From: CAIOZW01 sp049317725
GTDB taxonomy: Bacteria; Acidobacteriota; Blastocatellia; RBC074
Direction: 5' to 3'
NCBI GenBank assembly: GCA_049317725.1
Contig: JBMOHS010000025.1
Span: 1 to 31,737, forward strand
Length of the DNA stretch: 31,737 bases
Shown: piece by piece, positions 16,694-24,198 of the stretch
Numbering within the stretch: position 1 is the first letter of the stretch
Layout: every line of letters starts with the position of its first letter
Made by a program: the position numbers and the translations under genes
Notes under the pieces: model-generated
What the model saw: the letters and a program-made list of their open reading frames with translations, nothing else
Databases searched by the model: none
Told to the model about the DNA's origin: nothing

Positions 16694-17077
16694 CTACTTC
16701 TTGCCAGGAGCCTTCTTCTTGGCAATTGTCGCCCGCCTTGGCCCCTTCCGCGTACGTGCGTTGGTGTGGGTCCGCTGCCCGTTGACAGGCAAGCCTCGTC
16801 GATGGCGCAGGCCACGGTAGCAGCCGATATCCATCATTCGCTTGATGTCGAGCTGGATCTGCTTCCGGAGATCCCCCTCGACACTTCCTTCCCGATCAAT
16901 GATGGCGCGGATTCGATTGAGTTCCTCTTCCGAGAGATCCCGGATCTTCTTGTCCATGCCAACACCGGCTTGGGTCAGAATTGAGGTCGCGCGTGATTTG
17001 CCAATGCCATAGACATAGGTCAACCCGATCTGCGCACGCTTTTGCGGTGGTAGATCCACCCCGGCTACACGAGCCAT
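16694..17077 (-). CDS. rpsM: 30S ribosomal protein S13
   Basis: A 127-residue head protein that contacts the P-site tRNA and bridges to the large subunit. It opens MARVAGVDLPPQKRAQIGLTY, has YGIGKSRATSIL and the RGLRHRRGLPVNGQRT signature, and ends in a basic tail PGKK. A perfect GGAGGTGA ribosome binding site lies five bases before the ATG. After the TAG stop the same frame stays open for 28 more codons to a second TAG; I treat this as chance. Confidence 0.97.
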   Translation of the reverse strand: MARVAGVDLPPQKRAQIGLTYVYGIGKSRATSILTQAGVGMDKKIRDLSEEELNRIRAIIDREGSVEGDLRKQIQLDIKRMMDIGCYRGLRHRRGLPVNGQRTHTNARTRKGPRRATIAKKKAPGKK

Positions 17078-17181
17078 CTCTCACCTCCGTCGTCTCTGCT
17101 GCTGTCCAACCATTAAGGATCACATGGATCACTGGGTTGGCATTGACTGCGAACTACTTTCCAATGGCACCCCGCCAGTAA

Positions 17182-17295
17182 TCACCCTTGGCGCTGCTTG
17201 TGTTTGGGGTTGGTGCAGATTACCCGAACGACCCCGTGGCGGTGGATCAACTTGCAATTGGTGCAGATCTTTTTGACTGATGTTCGTACTTTCAT
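17182..17295 (-). CDS. rpmJ: 50S ribosomal protein L36, zinc-binding form
   Basis: A 37-residue protein, the smallest of the large subunit. The sequence starts MKVRTSVKKICTNCKLIHR and ends PKHKQRQG. Cys11, Cys14, Cys27 and His32 give the complete zinc ribbon of the C+ form. GGAAAG sits a few bases before the ATG. An in-frame ATG 22 codons upstream exists but does not match the conserved L36 start. The position between infA and rpsM is canonical. Confidence 0.96.
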   Translation of the reverse strand: MKVRTSVKKICTNCKLIHRHGVVRVICTNPKHKQRQG

Positions 17296-17365
17296 CGTTC
17301 TTTCCAGGATCTCCCCCCACTGCTTTGGAGCGAGTGAGGTGGATCCATCAGGCGCCATTCGGCAC

Positions 17366-17584
17366 TTATTTGAACCGATAGACGATTCTACCCCGAGTCA
17401 GATCGTACGGGGAGAGCTCCACGAGCACTTTATCCCCAGGCAGAATCTTGATGAAGTTTTTCCGCATCCTTCCCGAAATATGGGCGAGGACTTGGTGCTT
17501 ATTCTCCAGCTCGACTTTGAACATCGCATTGGGCAAGGTCTCGAGGACCGTCGCCTGCACCTCAATGGCATCTTCTTTCGACAT
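17366..17584 (-). CDS. infA: Translation initiation factor IF-1
   Basis: A 72-residue single S1/OB-fold protein that occupies the 30S A site during initiation. It matches the family along its length: MSKEDAIEVQATVLETLPN, FKVELENKHQVLAHISGRMR, KNFIKILPGDKVLVELSPYD and LTRGRIVYRFK. No strong Shine-Dalgarno sequence is visible before the ATG. It is the first gene after the internal promoter at 17687-17714, which gives it a leader of about 95 nt. Confidence 0.97.
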   Translation of the reverse strand: MSKEDAIEVQATVLETLPNAMFKVELENKHQVLAHISGRMRKNFIKILPGDKVLVELSPYDLTRGRIVYRFK

Positions 17585-17686
17585 AAAAGACCATTCGTCG
17601 CGTGTTTCTGTGTCTGATTACCTTCTCACACCGCTGGGGCAAACCCAGATGAAGCCAGAGAGAAGCAGCCAAAATGCGAAACCAAC

Positions 17687-17714
17687 ATTATAAATGCATC
17701 AGCTTAATTTGCAA
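17687..17714 (-). promoter_or_regulatory. Internal promoter for the infA-rpmJ-rpsM-rpsK-rpsD-rpoA-rplQ segment
   Basis: On the minus strand TTGCAA (17709-17714) is followed after 16 bp by a perfect TATAAT (17687-17692). The region is markedly AT-rich against its surroundings. A second TTGCAA with similar flanks lies 24 bp further upstream (17733-17738), so two direct repeats overlap and precede the -35 box and could bind a regulator. The promoter lies in the 189-bp map-infA gap. Confidence 0.65.
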
Positions 17715-17773
17715 GCAGACCTTTCCGATTACTTGCAATCCCCATGCCAACTACCGGCCAGCCGGATCGACCA

Positions 17774-18541
17774 TCAGAGGACGATCTCCCCATCTTCGTC
17801 GGCCGTCAGAACACGCGGCCCATCCTGTGTGACGGCGATGGTATGCTCGAAGTGGGAGGACGGCTTGCCATCACGAGTGACGACAGTCCAGCCATCTGCG
17901 AGAATCTTGACCTCGTGGGTTCCAGCATTGACCATCGGCTCAATCGCCAGTACCCACCCAGGTTTCAATCTTGGACCGGTTCCAGGTCTGCCATAATTGG
18001 GGACCTGAGGATCTTCGTGCATCCGTTGACCGATCCCGTGTCCACAGAAATCCCGGACAACACTAAATCCAGCCGCTTCGACGCACTTCTGAACCGACGA
18101 AGAGACATCGTAAAGCCGGTTGTCAGGAACCATCTGTTCAATCGCTCGCAAGAGGGATTGACGGGTCACTTCGTGAAGACGAAGGGTCTCTGGCGCAACC
18201 TTGCCGATCGGGATGCTGATGGCCGCATCCCCAACGTAGCCATCAAGGGTGGCCCCACAGTCGATCTTGAGAAGGTCTCCGTCGCGAAGCTGCCGGACCG
18301 AAGGGATCCCGTGGACGACCTCCTCGTTGACTGAAGCACAGATCGAGGCCGGAAACCCACGGTATCCTTTGAATGTTGGGATCGCTCCAGCCCCCCGGAT
18401 GATCGACTCAGCGATCGTATCGAGTTCCAGCGTCGTCATACCTGGTGCCGCCAGACTCCGAATCCGTTTGAGAACTTGCGCAACGATCAGTCCTGATCGG
18501 CGCATCTTCTCAATCTCTGCCAAGGATTTCCGTATTACCAT
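17774..18541 (-). CDS. map: Methionine aminopeptidase, type I
   Basis: A 255-residue cytoplasmic metalloenzyme that removes the initiator Met from nascent proteins with small second residues. The five metal ligands of the pita-bread fold are Asp94 (KIDCG), Asp105 (GDAA), His168 (CGHGIG), Glu201 (IEPM) and Glu232 (FEHTI), with the substrate-binding His77 in VVHGIP. Length is typical of a type Ia enzyme without an N-terminal extension. It follows adk by 44 bp, as in many spc operons. Confidence 0.97.
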   Translation of the reverse strand: MVIRKSLAEIEKMRRSGLIVAQVLKRIRSLAAPGMTTLELDTIAESIIRGAGAIPTFKGYRGFPASICASVNEEVVHGIPSVRQLRDGDLLKIDCGATLDGYVGDAAISIPIGKVAPETLRLHEVTRQSLLRAIEQMVPDNRLYDVSSSVQKCVEAAGFSVVRDFCGHGIGQRMHEDPQVPNYGRPGTGPRLKPGWVLAIEPMVNAGTHEVKILADGWTVVTRDGKPSSHFEHTIAVTQDGPRVLTADEDGEIVL

Positions 18542-18585
18542 ACCTGTTGGTTATTCGCGTCTCATTCGGCAACAATGGAATCAAC

Positions 18586-19266
18586 TCACCTACCACTTGA
18601 CTCACGTCTCTCACCTTCGATCGACCGGCAGATCTTTTCAAAGACCTCCTGCACCGGAAGTGTGCCGTCGACCTCGATCAGTCGCCCGGTCTCCCGGTAG
18701 TAGGTGATGACGGGTCGAGTCTTTTCCCGGTAGGCCGAGAGGCGCAACGACACTGCAGTGGGAGTATCATCCCCGCGCCGCAGCAAGGGCGCTCCGTCGA
18801 GATCGCAAATTCCTTCAACTTTTGGCGGTCGAAAATAGAGATTGTAGATCTCGCCACAATGACTGCAGGTCAGTCGCCCCGTCACTCGCTTGAGGAGGAT
18901 CTCATCTTCGACATCGACTCGAATGAGAAAGACCGTTTTTGACTGTTCGCGGGCGAGCGATTCGAGGTGTTCTGCTTGCGCCAGCGTCCGCGGAAACCCA
19001 TCAAAGATGTATCCATCACGGCAGTCTTCGCGGGAGGTACGCTCTTCAATCAGCTCTTCAAGGACCTCGTCGCGGACCAGTTGTCCACTATTGAGAATCT
19101 CTCGTAACTCTTCACCGAGCGGAGTATCCGCCTGGGCCATTGCGCGAAGCAGATCGCCAGTCGAAATCTGCGGGTAGTGATATTTTTCAGAGAGCAACCT
19201 GGCCTGTGTTCCCTTGCCAGCCCCTGGCTGCCCGATCATGACGATGATCTTCGACATGGCGATCAC
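18586..19266 (-). CDS. adk: Adenylate kinase, long LID form with zinc site
   Basis: Interconverts ATP, AMP and ADP in the cytoplasm. It has the P-loop GQPGAGKGTQ (12-21), the AMP-binding STGDLLR, DGFPRTLAQAEHL, and a long LID domain with Cys134-x2-Cys137 and Cys154-x2-Asp157, a structural zinc site of Cys3Asp type. It is 226 residues from the GTG at 19264-19266. An in-frame ATG three codons later (19257) gives 223 residues and better matches family N-termini. AAGGAG upstream is slightly close for the GTG and slightly far for the ATG, so the start is uncertain. It sits 81 bp after secY. Confidence 0.95.
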   Translation of the reverse strand: MIAMSKIIVMIGQPGAGKGTQARLLSEKYHYPQISTGDLLRAMAQADTPLGEELREILNSGQLVRDEVLEELIEERTSREDCRDGYIFDGFPRTLAQAEHLESLAREQSKTVFLIRVDVEDEILLKRVTGRLTCSHCGEIYNLYFRPPKVEGICDLDGAPLLRRGDDTPTAVSLRLSAYREKTRPVITYYRETGRLIEVDGTLPVQEVFEKICRSIEGERRESSGR

Positions 19267-19347
19267 CCGTCTCCTTTGCCGTGCTCTTGTAACACGGTAC
19301 CATCAGGCTTGCTGTCAGATGGGGCGGCGGCTTCCGGCAAGCGGATG

Positions 19348-20754
19348 TTAGCTCGTTGCCCGCCGACCACGAAGTCTGCCCCCACGCGCACCCAAAAAGC
19401 CCTCGTAGTGGCGCATGACCAGTTGCGCTTCGACCTGACTGATCGTATCCATGGCGACTCCGACAACGATCAGGAGGCTGGTTCCTCCAAAGTAGAAGGA
19501 GACGCCCAATCCATTTGGAATCCAGCTCAGGCCCGGAACATTAGAGATCAGATTGTAGATTGGTTCCCCAATCCAAGGAAGATATTGGACCTTGAACCCG
19601 CTGATCATCAACTGCGGAATGAGACAGACCACCACCAAGTAGAGAGCACCAACCGTCGTCAACCGCACAAGGATGTTGTTGAGGTGGTCGGCTGTCCGTT
19701 TTCCTGGCCTGATCCCGGGAATGAAGGCCCCCTGCTTGCGAAGATTCTCTGCCACCTCGTCAGAATTGAAGACGATCGAGACGTAGAAAAAGGCGAAGAG
19801 GATGATTCCACCGATAAAAAGAAGCTCATAGACCGGGTGGCCACCACCGAGCCACTCATTCAACTTCAGGAGCCAGGGCCAGTTGCCAAAGGTTGAAAAT
19901 GTCTGTGGAATAGCCAAGACTGACGAAGCAAAGATGACAGGGATTACACCAGCAATGTTGACCTTGAGGGGGAGGTGAGAGGTCTGCGTCGTGACCATCT
20001 GACGACCAACCATTCGGCGCGTATGATTGGTGGGAATCTTACGTGTACCGCGCTCGAAAAAGACGATTCCCGCTGTCACGACCAGCATGACAACCAACAG
20101 GACAATCACGAAGAGCGCGGATGCCGGATCTTGAATCTTCTCCAGGAGCTGCTCGACTGCGCGTGGAATGCCGACGACAATACCGGCGAAGATGAGCAGA
20201 CTGATTCCGTTACCAACGCCACGCTCGGTGATCTGCTCTCCGATCCACATGATGAACATCGTACCGGCCATCATCGTCAGGGTTGCGATGGTAATGAAAC
20301 CAAAACCGCCCCCATCGATCACCAAACCCGGTTGGCGCTGCAACCAGAAGGAGATGCCCATGCCTTGGACCAAACACAGACCGACGGTCATGTATCGAGT
20401 GTACTGAGTGATCTTTCGTCGCCCGAGCTCCCCTTCTTCCTGAATCTTCTTGAGGGCGGGGTAGACTGATGTCATCAACTGAATGATGATCGACGAAGTG
20501 ATGTACGGCATGATTCCGAGTGCAAAGACAGAGATCCGGCGCAGATTCCCCCCGGAGAAGAGGTCAAGAACTCCGAAAAGGTTGCCGGCTGCTTGATCCC
20601 ACAGCGCTTTGAGCACTTCCTGATCAACACCTGGAACTGGAATATGGATTCCCGCCCGGTAGACCGCCAGCATCGCCAGCGTGAAGAGGACCCGCTTGCG
20701 CAGCTCTTCTACCTTGAACAGATTCCGTACCGCATTGAAAAACGATTCGATCAT
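19348..20754 (-). CDS. secY: Preprotein translocase channel subunit SecY
   Basis: A 468-residue inner membrane protein with ten predicted transmembrane helices that forms the Sec protein-conducting channel with SecE and SecG. It opens with a short cytoplasmic helix (FFNAVRNLFKVEELRKRVLF). Family signatures are GIMPYITSSIIIQLM, the FFERGTRKIP loop, and the FIPGIRPGKRT segment that contacts SecA and the ribosome. The Shine-Dalgarno sequence immediately upstream is weak; a small frame ending on its ATG could couple translation. It follows rplO after an unusually long 188-bp spacer. Confidence 0.97.
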   Translation of the reverse strand: MIESFFNAVRNLFKVEELRKRVLFTLAMLAVYRAGIHIPVPGVDQEVLKALWDQAAGNLFGVLDLFSGGNLRRISVFALGIMPYITSSIIIQLMTSVYPALKKIQEEGELGRRKITQYTRYMTVGLCLVQGMGISFWLQRQPGLVIDGGGFGFITIATLTMMAGTMFIMWIGEQITERGVGNGISLLIFAGIVVGIPRAVEQLLEKIQDPASALFVIVLLVVMLVVTAGIVFFERGTRKIPTNHTRRMVGRQMVTTQTSHLPLKVNIAGVIPVIFASSVLAIPQTFSTFGNWPWLLKLNEWLGGGHPVYELLFIGGIILFAFFYVSIVFNSDEVAENLRKQGAFIPGIRPGKRTADHLNNILVRLTTVGALYLVVVCLIPQLMISGFKVQYLPWIGEPIYNLISNVPGLSWIPNGLGVSFYFGGTSLLIVVGVAMDTISQVEAQLVMRHYEGFLGARGGRLRGRRATS

Positions 20755-20885
20755 ATCCCACTACCCCAGGGAACTGGTCCCTTCCGCTGAACTTGACTCG
20801 CCCCATCCGTCACGCCATCCGTCGAATGAGAGTCTTGACCACCTTCATCCCAACCTTGACTGTCAGACATCTCTTGAGCAGACAT
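20751..20885 (-). CDS. Candidate 44-codon leader ORF coupled to secY
   Basis: In the rplO-secY spacer an ATG at 20883-20885 follows directly on a very strong purine-rich site (AGGAGGAGGG), and its frame ends at a TGA overlapping the secY ATG as ATGA. The product starts MSAQEMSDSQGWDEGG; it is hydrophilic and acidic for most of its length, with a short basic tail. It is not a known ribosomal-operon protein. secY itself has only a weak binding site, so reading this frame could deliver ribosomes to secY. The strong site and the overlap make it the best of several such frames; chance remains possible. Confidence 0.4.
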   Translation of the reverse strand: MSAQEMSDSQGWDEGGQDSHSTDGVTDGASQVQRKGPVPWGSGI

Positions 20886-20942
20886 CCCTCCTCCTCTCGG
20901 TCGGAGTGGATTTAGCCAGGGATCTAACCAGCAGGAGCGAGA

Positions 20943-21416
20943 CTACCCATTCGCAACGGGCGGAGTGATCAGAGTAGCCGTTCCACCAGCCGCCTCGATC
21001 TTCTGCCGCGCGGCGGCACTGAACCGGTGAGCGTAGACCGTCAACGATTTGGTCAACTCGCCCTCTCCCAGAAGCACTACCGACTTGATCCGCGAGGCAC
21101 GTACCAACCCCTTCGCCTGCAACTCGGCGGGGGTGATCGTCGCCCCTGCCTCGAAGAGAAGTTCCAGATCGGTAAGATTAACCTCAGCCCAGACCCGTTT
21201 GAAGATATTGGTAAATCCGCGCTTCGGCAGGCGACGGTGAAGGGGCATCTGGCCCCCCTCGAATCCCCGCTTGCCGCTGTAGCCGGAACGGGACTTCTGT
21301 CCCTTGTTTCCACGACCCGAGGTCTTGCCCCAACCAGAGCCAGGGCCCCTCCCTACTCGCTTTTTACGGTGTGCGGCCCCCTCTGGCGCCCTCAAATTGT
21401 TCAAGCCGATCGGCAT
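20943..21416 (-). CDS. rplO: 50S ribosomal protein L15
   Basis: A 157-residue late-assembly protein of the large subunit. The Gly/Arg/Lys-rich N-terminal half is diagnostic (RVGRGPGSGWGKTSGRGNKG, then GFEGGQMPLHRRLPKRGF). The C-terminal half forms the globular domain (VVLLGEGELTKSLTVYAHRFS). It starts 12 bp after rpmD and is followed by the long spacer before secY. Confidence 0.97.
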   Translation of the reverse strand: MPIGLNNLRAPEGAAHRKKRVGRGPGSGWGKTSGRGNKGQKSRSGYSGKRGFEGGQMPLHRRLPKRGFTNIFKRVWAEVNLTDLELLFEAGATITPAELQAKGLVRASRIKSVVLLGEGELTKSLTVYAHRFSAAARQKIEAAGGTATLITPPVANG

Positions 21417-21428
21417 ACCTGCTCCTCA

Positions 21429-21617
21429 CTATTCGACGATGCGCAACAGATGCGGCACCTTGGCCACCATCCCCCGGATCGAGGGGCTGTCTGGCCGCTC
21501 GACAACCTGCCACAGGCGAGTCAGTCCAAGACTGCGCACGATCACCTTGTGCTTCTCTGGTGTCGCAATGGCGCTGCGATACCACTCAATTCGGATGGTC
21601 TTCGTTTCCGTCCCCAT
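21429..21617 (-). CDS. rpmD: 50S ribosomal protein L30
   Basis: A 62-residue large-subunit protein with the L30 ferredoxin-like pattern: an N-terminal strand (TIRIEWYRSAIA), then HKVIVRSLGLTRLWQVVERPDSPSIRGMV and a C-terminal LLRIVE. It lies three bases from rpsE and 12 from rplO, the tightest packing in the cluster, and is certainly co-transcribed with both. Confidence 0.96.
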   Translation of the reverse strand: MGTETKTIRIEWYRSAIATPEKHKVIVRSLGLTRLWQVVERPDSPSIRGMVAKVPHLLRIVE

Positions 21618-21620
21618 GAT

Positions 21621-22115
21621 TTAGAGCTCCTCTACTGTGCGTCCCCGCAAGCGTGCCACCTGCTCCGCACTCTTCATACTTCGCAGCGCAGCAAATGTCG
21701 CCCGGATGACGTTGTGCGGATTGTTCGAGCCCAGGCACTTGGTCAGGATGTTGCTGACGCCAGCAGCATTCATTACCGCTCTGACGGCTCCACCGGCGAT
21801 CACGCCCGTTCCTTCCCGAGCGGGTTTCAAGAGTACCCGACCAGCACCAAATCGGCCGGTCATCGGATGGGGCAAGGTCGTCCCCGTCAGAGGAACTCGC
21901 ACCAGATTTCGTTTGGCCGACTCGATCGCCTTCCGGATCGCCTGTGGAACCTCTTTCGCTTTGCCTGTCCCGAAACCGACGATTCCCTGCTGATCTCCGA
22001 CCACGACCAATGCGGCAAAGGAGAGGTTCTTTCCTCCTTTGACCACCTTGGTGACGCGGTTGATCGAGATTACCTGATCTTTCAATTCCAGCCCATCCGG
22101 ATTAATACGCTCCAT
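21621..22115 (-). CDS. rpsE: 30S ribosomal protein S5
   Basis: A 164-residue protein at the mRNA entry channel, involved in decoding accuracy and helicase activity. The N-terminal double-stranded-RNA-like domain reads VISINRVTKVVKGGKNLSFAA, followed by VGFGTGKAKEVPQAIRKA and the C-terminal AGGAVRAVMNAAGVSNILTK. The ATG at 22115 is used because the earlier GTG at 22127 sits on top of the GGGGAG site. It lies 23 bp after rplR. Confidence 0.97.
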   Translation of the reverse strand: MERINPDGLELKDQVISINRVTKVVKGGKNLSFAALVVVGDQQGIVGFGTGKAKEVPQAIRKAIESAKRNLVRVPLTGTTLPHPMTGRFGAGRVLLKPAREGTGVIAGGAVRAVMNAAGVSNILTKCLGSNNPHNVIRATFAALRSMKSAEQVARLRGRTVEEL

Positions 22116-22138
22116 ACCTGCTCTCACTCCCCGGTTGC

Positions 22139-22498
22139 CTAAAACTGCAGTCCCGCTTCACGCGCCGATTCCGCCAGTGATTTGACTCGACCGTGGTAGA
22201 TGTATCCCCCTCGATCGAAGACGACCTTCGTGATCCCTTTCGCCTGTGCCCGTTCCGCGAGCAGACGACCAATCGTCCGGGCGGCTTCCACATTGCCACC
22301 GGTCGTGAGACCCGCGCCCTTCTCAACCGAGGAGGCAGCACAGAGAGTGATCCCCTTCTGATCGTCGATCAACTGGGCATAGATATGATTAACACTGCGA
22401 AAGATGGCCAGTCGGGGCCGCTCGGGTGTCCCGCTGACGCGCTTGCGGATCCTTCGGTGAACGGCCTCTCGACTCTCTTGGCGTGATCTCTTTGCCAT
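22139..22498 (-). CDS. rplR: 50S ribosomal protein L18
   Basis: A 119-residue 5S rRNA-binding protein of the central protuberance. It begins MAKRSRQESREAVHRRIRKR and has the family segments RPRLAIFRSVNHIYAQLIDD, GNVEAARTIGRLLAERA and FDRGGYIYHGRVKSLAESAREAGL. The start at 22498 has AAGGAAG six bases upstream; ten upstream codons in the same frame are not conserved. The spacer to rplF is 154 bp and carries GACGAC/GTCGTC repeats. Confidence 0.97.
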   Translation of the reverse strand: MAKRSRQESREAVHRRIRKRVSGTPERPRLAIFRSVNHIYAQLIDDQKGITLCAASSVEKGAGLTTGGNVEAARTIGRLLAERAQAKGITKVVFDRGGYIYHGRVKSLAESAREAGLQF

Positions 22499-22652
22499 AT
22501 TCGTCTTCCTTCCAGCCCTTGCGGGCATTCAACACTCATCTGCTCATCCGGGCCGGATCCCGTCGCAGCGAGGACGACTGATCGTCGTCGTCTCTTCCGT
22601 TGAGACGGGGCCTGCAGCGCCAGACCAACTCGCCCTTGACCTGGACAAGACC

Positions 22653-23207
22653 CTACTTCCCTGTCTTGCCAGCCTTGAACTTGTAAGGGCGGTCAGCGTA
22701 GCGAATCCCCTTGCCCTTGTAGGCGTCCGGCTTCCGCAGCCGGTTCATATTGGCGGCGGTCTGTCCAAGAAGTTCGCGGTCGATCCCACTAAGAGTAACC
22801 GTCGTCTGGTACTGGGTGATCGCACGTGGAAGTTTCTCAACTTTTGCACTGATACCGGCTGGCAGGACAAACTCGATTGGATGTGAGTAGCCCAGGGCAA
22901 AGACAATGCTATTGCCACGGAGATCTGCCTTGTAGCCGACGCCAACGACATCCATCTGTTGCGTAAAGCCAGCCGAGACCCCATTGATCGCGTTCGCCAC
23001 CAACGCCCGCGCCGTTCCGTGAATCGCGGCGTAGTCATCACTCGCGCGCTCGGCTTGCAGTTTGCCATCTTCCAACCGGAAGCTGACTCCCCGCGGAATC
23101 GGCGTCTCCAACCTTCCCTTTGGACCGTTGACTTCGACCACCTTCTCCGTAATGGTGATCTTGACGTCCTTTGGAATGTCGATGATCTTCTTTCCTACTC
23201 GTGACAT
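22653..23207 (-). CDS. rplF: 50S ribosomal protein L6
   Basis: A 184-residue protein near the factor-binding site of the large subunit, built of two similar domains. It opens MSRVGKKIIDIPKDVKITI, followed by VEVNGPKGRLETPIPRGV. The second domain ends with the typical RKPDAYKGKGIRY and a basic tail. The ATG at 23207 has GGAG six bases upstream and fits the family; the frame is open 19 codons earlier. Confidence 0.97.
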   Translation of the reverse strand: MSRVGKKIIDIPKDVKITITEKVVEVNGPKGRLETPIPRGVSFRLEDGKLQAERASDDYAAIHGTARALVANAINGVSAGFTQQMDVVGVGYKADLRGNSIVFALGYSHPIEFVLPAGISAKVEKLPRAITQYQTTVTLSGIDRELLGQTAANMNRLRKPDAYKGKGIRYADRPYKFKAGKTGK

Positions 23208-23355
23208 AGATCTCTCCGCTCCCGCAACGCTTCTCCTTGGAACCGCCCGAATCCACAATTGCATCGGGCTGGTCGCGTGGCTTGGCGTACTGTTCAGGCC
23301 ACGGCCTCAAGGACACATCGGCCCAGCCTCCTCCCAGGAGGAACTGGACTTCTGG

Positions 23356-23754
23356 TTAATAGACTTCACAAAGTACTTCACCGCCAATGTTGGACTGGCG
23401 AGCCTTCTTTCCAGTCATCACTCCCTGCGAGGTGGTCAGGATACTGATGCCAAGTCCTCCGAGAACTTTCGGGATCTCTTTCCCTGGAAGATAGACTCGC
23501 CGGCTGGGAAGGGAGACGCGCTTGATGTGCGAGATGACGCTCTCCCCCTTTGGCCCATAGCGAAGAAAGATCCGTAAAGTCCGGAAGGTGTTCTCCTCGT
23601 CTGTCTTGATGCTGTAATTGGTGATGTATCCTTCTTCCTTAAGGATGCGCGCAATCTCCACCTTGAGCCGCGACGCAGGCACATCGACCTTCGTATGGCG
23701 GGCGGCAATCGCGTTACGCACCCGAGTCAGCATATCGGAAATCGGATCAGTCAT
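23356..23754 (-). CDS. rpsH: 30S ribosomal protein S8
   Basis: A 132-residue central-domain assembly protein that binds 16S rRNA helix 21 and in E. coli represses the spc operon. It begins MTDPISDMLTRVRNAIAARH, continues LKEEGYITNY, and carries the C-terminal RVSLPSRRVYLPGKEIPKVL and GLGISILTTSQGVMTGKKAR signatures. It follows rpsN after 187 bp. A short frame ends on its ATG as ATGA. Confidence 0.97.
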   Translation of the reverse strand: MTDPISDMLTRVRNAIAARHTKVDVPASRLKVEIARILKEEGYITNYSIKTDEENTFRTLRIFLRYGPKGESVISHIKRVSLPSRRVYLPGKEIPKVLGGLGISILTTSQGVMTGKKARQSNIGGEVLCEVY

Positions 23755-23876
23755 ATACGTTTCTCTACCCCGCTCTTCTTCGACCTGATGGTAATCGTGG
23801 CAGGCCGGAATCGGACTTTGCTGCTGCTTGGCGAGGCTCCACTGCTCGGGTCAGGAATCAATCGCTGCGGAGCCAT
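23751..23876 (-). CDS. Weak 41-codon open frame ending on the rpsH start
   Basis: From an ATG at 23874-23876 to a TGA that overlaps the rpsH ATG. The product would be Ser/Pro-rich then basic (ending KKSGVEKRI). No usable ribosome binding site precedes the ATG and nothing is recognisable. It is recorded because the same ATGA arrangement recurs before secY, rplQ and accB; alone it is most likely chance. Confidence 0.12.
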   Translation of the reverse strand: MAPQRLIPDPSSGASPSSSKVRFRPATITIRSKKSGVEKRI

Positions 23877-23941
23877 TCCGACTCATACCGCCTGGGCCAA
23901 GCCGACGAGAGATCTGCGGCTTGTGTCGAGACGGTCGCTCT

Positions 23942-24127
23942 TTACCAGCTCGACTTTGTCACTCCAGGGATCTGACCTTCGAGCGCCAACTGGCGGAAGC
24001 AGATCCGGCAAACTTCAAACTTTCGCAGGAATGCTCGCGGCCGACCGCAACGCTTGCAGCGATTGTATCCGCGCACTTTAAACTTTGGCCGTCTTTCGGC
24101 CTGGACCATCTTTGATGTTTTTGCCAT
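23942..24127 (-). CDS. rpsN: 30S ribosomal protein S14, zinc-binding short (type Z) form
   Basis: A 61-residue S14 of the short type. Cys24-x2-Cys27 (CKRC) and Cys40-x2-Cys43 (CRIC) form the zinc finger, and FLRKFEVCRICFRQLALEG with the terminal PGVTKSSW is typical. It assembles late in the 30S head. The long, zinc-free form found in E. coli is about 100 residues and lacks these cysteines. It lies between rplE and rpsH as expected. Confidence 0.97.
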   Translation of the reverse strand: MAKTSKMVQAERRPKFKVRGYNRCKRCGRPRAFLRKFEVCRICFRQLALEGQIPGVTKSSW

Positions 24128-24198
24128 ATCCAGTTACCTGTAGCTAACCCCCCCGTACCCAAACTTCCGTGGCTGACTTTACGCCTTGCCTTGATTGG

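Noticed and set aside
17182..17361. Longer L36 starting at an in-frame ATG 22 codons upstream
   Set aside because: L36 is strongly conserved as a 37-38 residue protein starting MKVR, and the shorter start has its own GGAAAG site.
21027..22142. 371-codon plus-strand open frame opposite rplO, rpmD and rpsE
   Set aside because: It is entirely antisense to conserved ribosomal genes and its composition is that of a reversed reading frame.
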